A DNA stretch of 64,000 nucleotides from Henricia sp. BOLD:AAB3569 (GCA_037783545.1 JBBELK010000921.1:682001-746000), one strand, 5' to 3'. Counted from the first letter of the stretch, positions 33,226-43,939 are shown. Translations and numbers: made by a program. The notes: a model not told the origin generated them from the sequence alone.

Positions 33226-33446
33226 CCAACTCGACCGTAAACCAAATCGACCGCAAACCGACCGTAGTTACAGTTTTTCTTTGAAAAACTTGGGATTTTT
33301 ATGTCCAAAAATAGTGCCACTATTAATGATGTGTCACTGTACACTCGTAAATTCTGTCAGTCAATCGGTGGACGTAAAGCAAAGTGATTTGTTGCATGCA
33401 CTGCGTGGTCGAGTTGGTTCACGATCGAGTTGGGAAAACGGTCGAC
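33226..33446. mobile_element. Foldback element with GGTCGAGTTGG arms
   Basis: CCAACTCGACCGTAAACC on the left; GGTCGAGTTGGTTCACG and ACGGTCGACTTGACC on the right. Similar words recur at 32215 and 47414-47568. Confidence 0.55.
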
Positions 33447-35030
33447 TTGACCCGAGTCCATAGTATTATACAGCATCCATTTCGTAACAAATTTACCTAC
33501 TTTCCTGATGAAGGGTTCGACGTCACATAAGCCCTCCTGCATTTAAACCTATGAGACAACTCAAGAATCCTTCTGCCCGACTCCCAAGTCAAGTCAAGCT
33601 GCCTTCGAGTCTCAAGTCAAGTTGGGCATATTGGTCAAGTTTGCTGGTTAAGTCAAGTAGTCACGACAATAAATTGTCAAACTAATTTCAAATTGAGTCT
33701 AAACACTGAAACTCACATGCTTTTAGCCAAGGTTTCTTTAGTGCTGAAATTCGGTCCCCAAAATAACGTAAAATTCATAAAAGATTTATTTTATTTTTGG
33801 CTGAATCAAATAACAAAATCTGACTCAAGTCGAGTCTTTTGAGTTTCGAGTCTCAAGTCAAGCCATATCATTTGGAGTTGGAGTCTCGAGACCGCCTGCA
33901 CAAAATAAGGCAAATTTTAGCAATCATGTTCAAGATCAACATTCAATTTTATTTGGGGCTCTTTTAAACAGCATGAGCAAATATGCTTGCAACACTGTTG
34001 TAATTCATATAGTTGGTTTTATACTGCTGTATTCCTTTTAAAACAAAAAATGCTCTACATTAAAGGAGTGTGACCAGATCACTTTTTTTTACCCATAACT
34101 CCCCGGGACTTACCTTATGGGTCATGAGATTTTTATATCATAACATCCGTTATATTTTTCTGATTACGAAACTGAAACTCCCGCGCTTCTAGGCCGTATA
34201 TATTTCCGAGGATATCGTCGAAAATCCACCGATTATTTGTAAACTAATTTTCCAGTATCAACGTTTATCCGCTGAAAGCCGACTCGATAGTTTTGTTCAA
34301 TTTTTTACTGGAAATTGAGAATGTTTTCGGGTTTTTGGGACATGGGAGGTGTGTATGGGAGTTACTTGATAATATTGGTAAGTTACATCGAAAACTATTT
34401 TCCAGAAACTCTGGTCACGCTGTACTTATTTTTGTTGTCAGGTTGTAGGTGGTCCAATAATGTTTTCCCAAGGCTGTGTGTTGGAGCTAGGATGTTGCAA
34501 AGTACTCAAATTGTGCTCTAATCACCGTAGGAAAATATCATGCTGTCCATATCATGCTGAACTCCTCTTTAAGTTTTGTGCCAGTTCCTTGGTACCCCAG
34601 TTCCTTTCAAGCTTGTACTTGTGAATAGTCCCTGAGAATCTGCAACTCATCACAAAGGCATTGCCAAGGATTCCTGCAGTGAGTTCAAGCTGAGCTCTCG
34701 AAGAAGTCCTGCCTCAGTTGGACTCTGTGCACAATTACAAGTAAAAAGGTTATTGGTATAAATTACCATACTTTGCCTTTCCTGACATATACATGTGTCA
34801 CAAGAGCTAATTAACAGATGCAGTTTTTGGATGCATGTTTCTGAATTAAGAGCACCTGACCAAAATAAAAATAAAAAATCAAGACAATATACCAAAAATT
34901 AAGCTTATTTAAAAGCACCCCCCACACACCCCTCCACCGCACCCAAAAAGTGAATCTACGTAAATCTACCTGCTTGTGCTTACTAATTAGGGTAATATTT
35001 CCTCTTAGGTGAGGGTTTGGTCACATTTTT
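33447..35030. other. No gene recognised
   Basis: Includes a stretch rich in AAGTCAAG/GAGTC words (33570-33890), probably degenerate simple repeat, and AT-rich sequence. Confidence 0.45.
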
Positions 35031-35034
35031 TTCA

Positions 35035-35240
35035 TGCACCCAGGGTGGGGATTTTGAAAAGGAAAAAGGAAATCAGATTGTCTGTGCAAAACGTGCATGA
35101 TTTTGCATCGCACACCCGTACCCCTATAGGTGAGATTTTGTCACCTAGATTTTGCCCCAGGAGTGGGATTTTGTCACTTGAAAAGTGACAATCCCCTTCT
35201 CTGAGGTGGGGTAGAGCGGAGAAGTGGTTGGGGAAACCAT
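35035..35240 (-). repeat. Dispersed repeat family R2, copy 1
   Basis: Reverse complement carries CCCACTCCTGGGGCAAAAT and AGGTGACAAAATC; an inverse-oriented copy at 42565-42730 has CCCACCCCTGGGGCAAAAT and AGGTGACAAAAATCC. One frame reads PLLGQNLGDK here and PPLGQNLGDK there. Confidence 0.75.
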
Positions 35241-35382
35241 TCATACATGTGCATATGGCCTATATCATGACATGTAGGCTATATGTTTTGCCCTTTCCCA
35301 ACTATGGAATTACTAACGGTGTACAAGTATACTAAATGTTTTCCCCCAAGATACTATCTGGAAAACTTCATAGCGTACGTGC

Positions 35383-35460
35383 TCGGATCAGGTGGGATTT
35401 GAACCCACGACATCCAGCTAACAAAGCAGATGCCTGCTTCTAGCTCACTAGCATCTGAGC
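35383..35460 (-). tRNA. tRNA-Thr(TGT)-like pseudogene or tRNA-derived fragment
   Basis: The minus strand has a perfect T arm, GTGGGTTCAAATCCCAC (B box GGTTCAAATCC), and a possible anticodon loop TTTGTTA (anticodon TGT) on an imperfect stem. The D arm is poor and the acceptor strands do not pair properly, so it is unlikely to be a working tRNA gene. Confidence 0.4.
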
Positions 35461-35489
35461 ATGCTTGCTCAAGTTTGACTTTTTGGCAA

Positions 35490-35735
35490 GATTTAATACC
35501 CGAAAGAATGGAGAACTCTGGCTTCAGTCTTCAGACAATGTCAGACCTCAGGCCTATTACTTATTTTATTAGGACAACAAATAAGAGATTGGCTTAAAAA
35601 AATATGTTTCTTGATAAAATCGTTAATTGTTCTCATTCCTAAATTTGGTTTTTTCATCAAATCAGCAAGTTACCAAGGTTTGATAAGTATTAATTTTAAA
35701 GAAAAATTCTTTCTGCTCAACTTCTCCATTCTTAC
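35490..35735 (+). repeat. Dispersed repeat family R1, decayed copy
   Basis: Weak matches in order: ACCCGAAAGAATGGAGAA, GGCTTCAGTC, TTTTCATCAAATC, TGCTCAACTTCTC. Confidence 0.5.
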
Positions 35736-35769
35736 TGCATATTAAAGTCTTAGTCATATGTGAACATTA

Positions 35770-35895
35770 ACGTACCGTGAAAACCGGGTAGAGGCTGCCC
35801 GTCCCGCGCCGCAGCCGGCCCCGGCCCACGACCGCCTGGCCCAGGCAGCGCTAGGCCGGCTAAACCAGCCAGGCATGTGCGGGCACTGTCCGCGT
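35770..35895. other. Short GC-rich island
   Basis: About 125 bases of strongly GC-rich, CpG-containing sequence (GCCGGCCCCGGCC) in an AT-rich setting; no frame or motif assigned. Confidence 0.5.
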
Positions 35896-36220
35896 ATGGT
35901 AATCTTTTCTAATTTTAAGTGATTACCTGTTGAAGATTCAATTCACATGTCATGTGCCCCCAGATGCTTTCACCTTCTCAACCATATGCGAATGTCAGTA
36001 AATTCTCAACCGATATGTCAGAATTTTGTAGATAATTTACAACATTTTTTTGTAAACAATCCGACACGACCATGTACCAGCAGACGACACGACTCGCAAA
36101 AATACATCCTCTACAAGATTTTTAATGAATATGCACAACACAGAGGGCTTCCAGCGATTTCAACCAATCAAATCGTTACGTCCAGTTTTGGACTTAATTC
36201 CCATAGACCGTGTTACAACA

Positions 36221-36338
36221 GGCGTGCAGGATTCCCAAGTCCGAGATTCTGAACCGAAATAGACTAGTTCCCTGTCCATACATTTCAAAAATCGGAAACG
36301 GAAAACAAAACAGGATCTCGGACTTGGAACCAAGTCTA
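36221..36338 (-). mobile_element. GGACAGGGAACTAGT element, copy 4, 118 bp
   Basis: Inverted twin of 32481-32598 with one mismatch by eye; homology stops abruptly at both ends. The near identity suggests a recent event or gene conversion. Confidence 0.85.
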
Positions 36339-37039
36339 CCTATACGGCAAACCATTCGTAGGCCTACTTGAAACAGACCACTAACCGCTAGCTGACGTTC
36401 ATGCAGAAAACTAAGTTAGCAAACCCTAGGATTATGCGCTGGGCATTATCACTCCAACCTTACCGGTTTACGATCGAAGCAATTAAAGGTGCATATAATG
36501 TCGGAGCAGACTACTTGAGCCGTAATTCGTAAATCCCGCACATGTCTCTTTGAATTAAATGGACACATTTTAAATTAGAACGAAAATGTACACCATTCTC
36601 TTTTAAAAAACGGAGAAAATGTCAAAATATTTCTCATTTTTATATTCCTGCGCGATGCGGTTGCTCGCGACAATTTAATTGTTATATTGCGCAACAGTTT
36701 TAAAGTTTACTCTGTTACGCGGTGACCTCGAACTCTAGCTGTATGAACAGGGACAAGGCAGACTCGCAGACATGCATAGCACTGAACCTTTCATAGGTGA
36801 AACTCCGGTACTTGACATTGGTTCAACAATACATGATAGGCCTGTAACAGTAAATGCTCCTCCAGAATTTGCCGTTCCTCTCATCATGGAACATAGTGCG
36901 CACTACAACAATGGCTATGGTAATTAAGCTTTTTGGTATGCTAGCCTCTATTTCTCGGGTCGTTATGAAGACAATGATTAGTAAGGTTGAGCGCGTTTTT
37001 CGTTTTGGAGAATTAGTGAACTTGAGTAGGCGAGACACG

Positions 37040-37375
37040 ATTGATTGGTAAACTTTTAAAATGGTACGCACAGCATTACAGAACTTAAGGTGCCTTTAAA
37101 AATTTCACTCATCCATAATTCAAAAACCTAGGCCTAGGCCTAAATAATTAATTTGCAAATTGTCAAAAAAAAAACTGTAGTTGGCAATTTATCGCAAAAC
37201 AAGTACAGGCTGAACAAAATCTGAAATGTTTTCCACTTGAAATTTAATCCATCAAATCTGCACATTCCAATGCTAGATGGGTCATTTTAAAGAAAATAAA
37301 TTCTGATCAACTTCTCAACTCTTGCCAATGGTACCATTTTATATGAAAAAGGAGAGAATTTACAAGTCAGACTTC
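37040..37375 (+). repeat. Dispersed repeat family R1, copy without the nested MITE
   Basis: GATTGGTAAACTTTTAAAAT, TTTCACTCATCCATAATTC, GCACATTCCAATGCTAGAT, GATCAACTTCTCAACTCTT, TTTTATATGAAAAAGG in the same order as 29770-30500. Confidence 0.75.
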
Positions 37376-37402
37376 TTCCACTGCCTCATAAATTATAGCT
37401 TA

Positions 37403-37497
37403 CACTATGAGCAACCAACAATTGAAATTGGGCACAAACTATTGTTATTAACAGTGAGTGGTGTGTGCCCAGTTTCCCTTGTTAGTTGCTCATAGTG
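37403..37497. mobile_element. 95-bp MITE with TTA target duplication, family M1
   Basis: Begins CACTATGAGCAAC and ends GTTGCTCATAGTG, perfect 13-bp terminal repeats, flanked by TTA (37400-37402 and 37498-37500). TTA is the classical PIF/Harbinger target duplication, and a decayed Harbinger transposase starts only ten bases away. Confidence 0.88.
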
Positions 37498-37507
37498 TTA
37501 TGTGTCT

Positions 37508-38430
37508 GAAGATCAACCATTTATAAAATCATAAATGAGACATGCCAGGCCATTTGGGAAGTGCTGCAACCAATTTATTTGAGACCACCACAGACAAAGA
37601 AGGAATGGAAAGAAGTCGCTGTAGGATTTCATGACAAATAGGACCTGCCTCATGTACTGAGCGCAGTCGATGGAAAACACACAGCTATTCAGTGCTCTAC
37701 AAGAGGCGGAAGCCTGCACTATATTTACAAACATTTTAACGGTGTTGTGTTAATGGCTGGCTGTGATGCCAACTGTGCTTTCACATTTATTGACATTGGT
37801 TCATATGGTGGCTGGAATGACGCCGCAATTTTCCAGAGAATGGACATCTACGAGGATTTAGAGAGAGGTACATTTCCATTTTCCGATGCACAGATGGTCG
37901 GCAACCATATCACACCTTACTACTTGATCGGATATGAGATATTTGCTCTTAAGTTTTGGCTTCTAAAGCCATATTCAGGAAAAAAATATAACTAAAGAGA
38001 AAATAAATTTTAATTATAGACTGTACAGGGCAGTCGGAATTCAACGCCTTCGGAATTCTTACAGCTCGATGGAGGATCTTCAGACGACCTATTATTGCCA
38101 ACACAACAACAGTCGACAATATAGTTGAAGCGACTACCAGCCTGCACTTAACTTCCTCATCAAGACAAACCCAGACACCTACAGCCCAAGAGTGGAGACA
38201 AGAAGTTGGTGGGGACACATGCCTAGTAAAATTGGCAGGACATGGATCGAACAACTACCAATTTGAAGCAAGAGTAGTCCGTGACAACCTGTGTGAATAT
38301 GTGAACAGTGAGGAGGGGGCACTCGAATGGCAGGACGAAGAAATGAGAATGAGTAAAACATGTACTTACAGTCTCTCCTGGCATCAAAACTTTGCCATGC
38401 TTTGGAAAGAAGAAAAGACACTTGTTCATT
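37508..38430 (+). pseudogene. PIF/Harbinger (HARBI1-like) transposase pseudogene
   Basis: The reading goes KIINETCQAIWEVLQPIYL, QTKKEWKEVA, LSAVDGKHTAIQC (first catalytic Asp in VDGKH), HYIYKHFNGVVLMAGCDANC, FIDIGSYGGWNDAAIFQ (second Asp in WND), FWLLKPYSG, then in another frame NAFGILTARWRIFRRPI, NTTTVDNIVEATTSLH, and in a third NNYQFEARVVRDNLCEYVNS. This is the DDE_Tnp_4 core of HARBI1-like transposases from before the first Asp to the C-terminus. An in-frame TAG replaces an expected Trp near 37652, a stop follows the PYSG block at about 37993, and at least two frameshifts lie between 37990 and 38230. The N-terminal helix-turn-helix is absent; the MITE M1 sits where it should be. Confidence 0.88.
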
Positions 38431-38965
38431 AAATATATTGCTTTAGATATTCATTTGTTTCAAATATTCAGAGTAAACATACATTTTGAACCAACAACCG
38501 TTGAGAGTCACACATATGGAATTGGGTATTTAATTAATTATTTAAGTAGGGTCTGATTTGGTTTGTATTTCGTGAATTTTTATGGACTGTAAGTTGGGGT
38601 TGTGGCAATAATGAAATCTCGGAATATGCTCTAACATTTTAAAATTACATAAACTGACACTAGTGTTTGTATATAATCAAAGCGAGATAGAGTAAATTAA
38701 TTATAGTTGTATTCTTCGAAGATTTCACATTTGATATTGCATTTTTTGGATTACTCCTTTTTTTGTATGGTAATGGTGGTTGGAAGTAAAGTTGAATGTA
38801 AATAAACTGTAATTGAATTAAAAGTGGTTGGAAGTAAAGTTGAATGTAAATAAACTGTAATTGATCAAGGGTAAACATTACGCGAATGAATTTTCAGTTT
38901 TTGGGAGTTTATTTTCAATGAATCCGGGCGCACAGCTTGACCTATGGTGGGCAACCTGTGACAAA
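38431..38965. other. No gene recognised; small tandem repeat
   Basis: A 50-bp phrase (GGTTGGAAGTAAAGTTGAAT...) is repeated at 38778 and 38825. AT-rich. Confidence 0.5.
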
Positions 38966-38967
38966 TG

Positions 38968-39003
38968 GGGGCTTGTCCGGGAATCGAACCCGGGACCTCT
39001 CGT
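38968..39003 (-). tRNA. tRNA-Pro 3' half with encoded CCA (fragment)
   Basis: Minus strand: CGAGAGGTCCCGGGTTCGAT then TCCCGGACAAGCCCCCA. It matches the 3' half of animal tRNA-Pro from the 3' strand of the anticodon stem to the CCA end. Eukaryotic tRNA genes do not encode CCA, so this is a copy of a processed tRNA or a primer-binding-site-like sequence. The 5' half is not present. Confidence 0.6.
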
Positions 39004-39189
39004 AATATAGTGTGGGTGTAGTAAAGCATGTCTAAACAAAAGGCTGTCCTGAGTCATAGCTATGCATAGTGTGACATGAAACCACGATCCCTATTGAGTC
39101 CAGCTTCAATGCAGCCAAGTCTCTGGATGATCTTTTGTTCCTCTGCTTCTCTACTTTATTTCCTTCATAGTTTTGCTCGACTAACACGG

Positions 39190-39770
39190 CTACCCACAGT
39201 ATATAGTTAAGTACAAAGATTAGGAAGTATATGGCAACACTTACCCAGGCCATGGATCTCACACCAAATCAAAAGGAATGGGTGTGCAAACACCTAGGTC
39301 ACACTAAAAAAATTCATTTGGAACACTATCGGCAGATGAGCCATTTTATTGAAAGGGTCCAAATATGAAAGCTGCTGCGGATGTAAGACATGAATGTTCA
39401 TTGAAGGTACATGTATGTAGGGAAACAACTCCAGGATGTCGACTTCGGTGACATTTTGGCACAGGAGAATGCAGGTGAGCAAAAGCAGGTTCACGTACAA
39501 GACGATATTGTCGATGTCAGTTCTGATGATGATGATAATGATGGTGTGAAACCCTATAAAAAGAGAAGGAAAGTGATTAGTCGGCAATGTTGGTCTTGAA
39601 AAGAAGTAGAAGAGCTGAAGACTTACCTTCAGGCAAATGTTGACACAAAAATTACACCAGGGAAGGCAGAATGTGAAAGAGCAATCAAATTGAGCCGTGC
39701 AATTGGTGGCGAGTTGCACAAACGACACTGGCACCACATAGCATAGTGAAAAAAATGTCCACTATGCTCA
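39190..39770 (+). mobile_element. Relic resembling a tyrosine-recombinase (Crypton-like) element
   Basis: The first block reads STKIRKYMATLTQAMDL, then KEWVCKHLGHTKKIHLEHYR. The HLGHxxxxHxxxYR box looks like the GH...Y region of tyrosine recombinases. A second block, after an acidic and basic linker (VSSDDDDNDG, KPYKKRRKV), reads EVEELKTYLQANVDTKI, TPGKAECERAI, HKRHWHHI, a pattern I know from the C-termini of a large family of uncharacterised fish and invertebrate proteins. The copy is a broken fossil. Family assignment is inferred. Confidence 0.5.
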
Positions 39771-40275
39771 GGAAGTTGAAAATAAAAGCAAAATAAAGTG
39801 TTAAGGTTAAAGCCAAAAGATTAATTATTTGATTTAGATCACTTCGAGTAGTGTGGTTTATCAAAAAAAATGGCGATGACCTTTGACCTTGCTCACTTCC
39901 CGTCGAAACCAGAAGTGGCCCTTAGTTTGAAAATGGTAGGAGGTATTGGGATGTGATCAAATGTGTCATTGTCAGAGTACCTCAGGCTTTCCAAATATAT
40001 AAATAATGACATCATCGAATGAAATACCGCACTCCATCAACAAAATTAATAAAAAATAAAATCTTATAAACTCAATGTAGGTCATAACAGGTCACTTCGA
40101 ACACCAAACACGTTCATAAAAATGAGTCGGAACAGCCACGTGTCAAGAACGAACACGAGTCTAAACATTGAAAGTGTTAGTAACTCAAACAGGAATGTTA
40201 GAGTGCACAGCCTAATAATGTGGTTACTGTTATAAATCATATAATAAATTCAAACTACTATTGCAATTAAAGTAA
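39771..40275. other. No gene recognised
   Basis: AT-rich non-coding sequence. Confidence 0.45.
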
Positions 40276-40607
40276 AACTAAACCCAAGAAACAAGACATT
40301 TTGGTGAACGAGTGCAACTTGTACATTGTTATACAAACAAGAAATATGCCCCACTGAAAAGCAAATACGAACTTCACAACGAATGTTGTACCATTGGCAT
40401 CGTCATTTTTGTCTGAAAACTTGGCGAAGAATTACGTTTTTATGCAAAACTCCTTTGTGCATTCCAATGGCAATACACGAAAAAGTTCTCCGCAAAAACT
40501 CTTTGGACAAGATACAAAGCATTGCTGCAATTCCCATTCCTTTTGAAGTTCGTATTCTTGTTTATTGCACTTGTTTATCACAAGTCTTTTGTTTCTTGGG
40601 TTTAGTT
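40276..40607. mobile_element. TIR element M2, copy 1 (332 bp)
   Basis: AACTAAACCCAAGAAACAA at the left end and its exact reverse complement at the right end, with looser pairing inward (GAGTGCAACTTGTAC / TTATTGCACTTG). No frame of note. Confidence 0.85.
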
Positions 40608-40707
40608 CTACTTGAATTTTTATTAATTTAACATTGAAAGCTGTTACTGATTTAAATGTGAAACGAATGAAATCAGACTACTCTTGAAATAAATACAGTC
40701 ATTGTTA

Positions 40708-40940
40708 AAGGGGAATTATACCCAAGAAACAAAAGACATTGTGCAGAACAAGTGTAACTCGTACAATTTTGTAAACAAAGAACAAGGAATTTGACCCGCT
40801 GAAAATTGGTTACAAACGTCACAAAGAATTGCAATTACAACAACATTTTGTCCGGAAACTGGGCAAGAAATGACGTTTTTGTAGACAACTCCTTCGTGCA
40901 TTCCTTTTGCAGTACTACGGAGCTCTGGAAGTGCCATCCT
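40708..40940 (+). mobile_element. TIR element M2, copy 2 (right end missing)
   Basis: GGGGAATTATACCCAAGAAA, then blocks matching copy 1 in order (TTGACCCGCTGAAAA, TTTTTGTAGACAACTCCTTC, GTGCATTCC). The matching right terminal repeat is absent. Confidence 0.75.
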
Positions 40941-41614
40941 ATTTGTTCAGATTTCGAGGGAATTTAAAAATTGAGCTTCATAATTGCTGGAATTGTACAT
41001 ATTCTGTGCAAACCTGTCCAGACAGTTGACTATGTGCAACATGTTCATGCCTACGGAATATCTGCCGAGTGTGAAATTGAAAACAATCTGCTCAAAGTGA
41101 CGAAACTGGCAGATCACTATCCACTCGGCATATATAATAGTCTGTATTATACAGACTATGGAAAGCTTATTGTCATCAGACATCACATTTTGTAAGCTGT
41201 ACAAGTAAACATGTAACATGCTCTAACATGTCAAATGACACTGACTCAAATCCTTGGCCAGAAATGTACAACACTGTCATAAAGTACATACTTTGTACAC
41301 TGTAAAAATAATGGGCAATTTGAATTCTGGGTAAAGCTTCATGTGCAAAAGTTGGGAAATACTTGCACATTTTTGGGCAATTCTCAACGTTGGACAGCTT
41401 GACCAAGGAATGGGACCTCATTGGCATAAAAGTTGGTATTTTATTATTCACTAGTTGAGCAATAAATATTCTGCTCAACTTATGAGAAAGAGTTTTATAA
41501 AAGTAACCAGTTATTGGGAATAGCGTGTTCGAATTTGCTCAATAAATGTCAAAGGACTAGTGCAAGTTACCCAACAAATGGGATACCGACGTGTACATGA
41601 AGCTAAAACACGCA
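40941..41614. other. Upstream region of the second SAM gene; no other gene recognised
   Basis: Contains the perfect 23-bp palindrome at 41138-41160. Any promoter of the gene starting at 41615 should lie here; no TATA box stands out. Confidence 0.4.
41138..41160. repeat. Perfect palindrome
   Basis: ATAGTCTGTA and its reverse complement around TTA. Confidence 0.9.
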
Positions 41615-41684
41615 ATGGAGATGGACGAACTACAAAATATTCTTGAAGGATGGGGATTACAGGACCTGAAAACTGTGTTTGCCG
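41615..41684 (+). CDS. First coding exon of a second SAM-domain (SAMD3-like) gene
   Basis: From ATG 41615 (or 41621) to the donor GCCG|GTAAGT: MEMDELQNILEGWGLQDLKT then VFA. This is the first half of a SAM domain (xLxxILxxWGLxxLxxxF). It ends in phase 1, exactly what the second-half exon at 9064 needs, and the fusion would read VFA-EEGFDDESF. Since the present order puts the first half 32 kb after the second, this must start another gene copy whose second exon is further right; I found none before 64000. The downstream first intron (41790-42190) is CpG-rich, as near promoters. Confidence 0.75.
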
Positions 41685-42459
41685 GTAAGTTAAACAGATG
41701 CAGTGTTGCGTAGATTTAGTTTTGAGTTTTTAGTACTAGTTTTAACTGTCTTAACCAATTATTCGATTGGTTTTATGACTGACACGTGCATGACTTGTGC
41801 CGTGCCCCACGTCGTCGATCGATCGCGTGGTCGTGGACCCCATCTATGCGTGCAGTGTGCATGCCAGACTTTACTTTACAGAGCTTAAGCCACGTGTATC
41901 CACTATAGCCTAGGCCTCTTGTTTTCAGCGTAGCTTATATTTAGGCTAGGCGCTAGCCTAGCCTCGTCCGCATGTACCTTATTGAGCAACTCCTCCGCGC
42001 CCCGCACAACCCCCGCCCTCCCCCAAAGGAGAGCAATGTGTATGGCGCCCTCTCTTAGCAATTCGTCTTGCAGATCGATCATTCTTTCTTAGATCTTTTG
42101 CGTGTCGCGTACGCGCATCGGCTGCTGCGTTTCTGAGCAGCTAGCTGTCGCCACGCCGCCGGCCGGTCAACATGATGGCCTATGACTGGTGTGACTATGA
42201 GCATGATGAGTATGACATCATGTCCAGATATAGGCCTATATGCATAGCCATAGGCCTACATGTCATCAGTTGTCATCACTTTTCATGTCGGGGAAAAACA
42301 TTATTTATAGTTCGTTGGCCCGTCGTCTTCGTGGTAAGAATTTAGTATGGCCTACTCGGACCATCTTTTCCTATACCTGATCCATGCTCTGACATCACTA
42401 TTTTAGTATTTATTCCTTAAAATAATGCACAGATTATATCCCAACCCCGCCCCCATCGC
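41685..42459. other. CpG-rich start of the intron after the SAM exon
   Basis: GC- and CpG-rich at 41790-42190, with TCGATCGATCGCG near 41815. No coding signal. Confidence 0.45.
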
Positions 42460-42562
42460 CCATGTCCCATCTCCCCCCACCCCCTCCCCCCATACCCCCC
42501 CCCCCCCACCCCCTCCCCCCATACCCCCCACCCCCTCCCCCATACCCCCCCCCCCCCGGGCT
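42460..42562. repeat. C-rich low-complexity sequence
   Basis: Runs of C with CCCCATACC units, about 100 bases; G-quadruplex-prone on the minus strand. Confidence 0.92.
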
Positions 42563-42564
42563 GC

Positions 42565-42730
42565 CCCACCTAGAGGTGGCGATATTTACTTTTCGCGTGA
42601 CAAATCCCCACCCCTGGGGCAAAATTTAGGTGACAAAAATCCCCACCCACGGGCCCAAAACTTACTTCCAGATAGGGGTAAGCCTAGGTGTGGGTATTTT
42701 CGATCAGGGCATTTTCTTCCTCCATGATCA
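42565..42730 (+). repeat. Dispersed repeat family R2, copy 2
   Basis: See 35035-35240; the same phrases in the opposite orientation. The left end abuts the C-rich tract. Confidence 0.75.
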
Positions 42731-43939
42731 GGGGGAGAATTCGATCAGCTCAAAAACTTTAAAGCTGTCGGTGCATAAAAAGTAGAAGAATGTCCTGAGA
42801 CCAACTCAAAGTAGTTAACCATGGCCCGCATTCCCCGCAACTCTTCTCCTTTCGGTATTTTTTTCATATATACATTGAACACGGATTTGGGTAAATTTTT
42901 ATATTGGAATCGATAGCTTATTCAATTTTAAGATGTACAATGTACTTCCCACCATGCCCACTGACACTTCCGTCGCAAATGTTGAATTTCTGAGATAAAT
43001 AAATGATAAAATCACTGCATAAAGTAATGCACGCGGCGAGCGGTCTGTGCGTAAGCGCGACAACAGAGGGAATGCGCGCGCGCGTGAATGGTTGTCTTGT
43101 GCACTAACTGAAGGCAATTTTTGAAGAAGAAAACGTGATTTTTCTACAGAAAAGCAACATTTGCGACAAAAGTGCAAGTGGGAAGTATATCTTAAAATTA
43201 CATTGTGTTGATTCCAGGAGGTAATTTCCTTAAAATCTTTGTTCAATGTATACGAAAAAAAATACCCTCCTTTCTTCTGAATCAAAATACCAACTGAAAA
43301 GGAACTTCTTGATATTAAAGATTAACCTTGTTCAAACTTGAGATGAATAATCGGCAGTTATTTTATTGATTTGTCTCACAGGATCCAATAAGAAAGAACA
43401 TATTTGTCAAAGACCCCTTTAATAATTTTGACATCAACTGGTGTCAAGGACAAGGAAGTAATAATTATAACAGTTTAGTCACATCTTTATTAATTTATAA
43501 CATAAAAAGCTGAAATAAGGTGAAAATGGAGATTTAATTTTTCCACCAATAGAGGATGCTTTGAGTGAGTATTCAACCGCAGTTGAGTGAGTATTAAATT
43601 GATCACGTTCACAGACGCCATCTTCGTAGGAAGAAATGCTACTGCGTAATAAACGCCATAAACGCGCACGCACACCCTGGAACATGTTCTAAACACGCGC
43701 GTGTGTTGCTCGAAATTTGTTCCAAATACGGCGCAACCGATGCGCGACACACAAAAAATATGCTCAAAATCATGATGCACGTGGCAATTTGTAGGAAGTG
43801 ACGTCATTTGAACGTGATCAAATGACGTGATCAAAGTGTTTTTTTTTACACATCAAATTCATAAAACCAGTGGCGCAGTGTAAGTTAATTAGGTCTACTC
43901 TTTTCCTTTTTTTTAAACTGACTGCGCTGCCGGCTAAAT
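42731..43939. other. No gene recognised
   Basis: A possible exon-like stretch after TTTGTCTCACAG (43381) has no good donor. Otherwise non-coding. Confidence 0.4.

Noticed and set aside
35383-35460. Functional tRNA gene
   Set aside because: T arm is good but the D arm and acceptor stem do not fold; kept only as a tRNA-like pseudogene.
43381-43460. Exon after TTTGTCTCACAG
   Set aside because: No acceptable GT donor and no conserved peptide.
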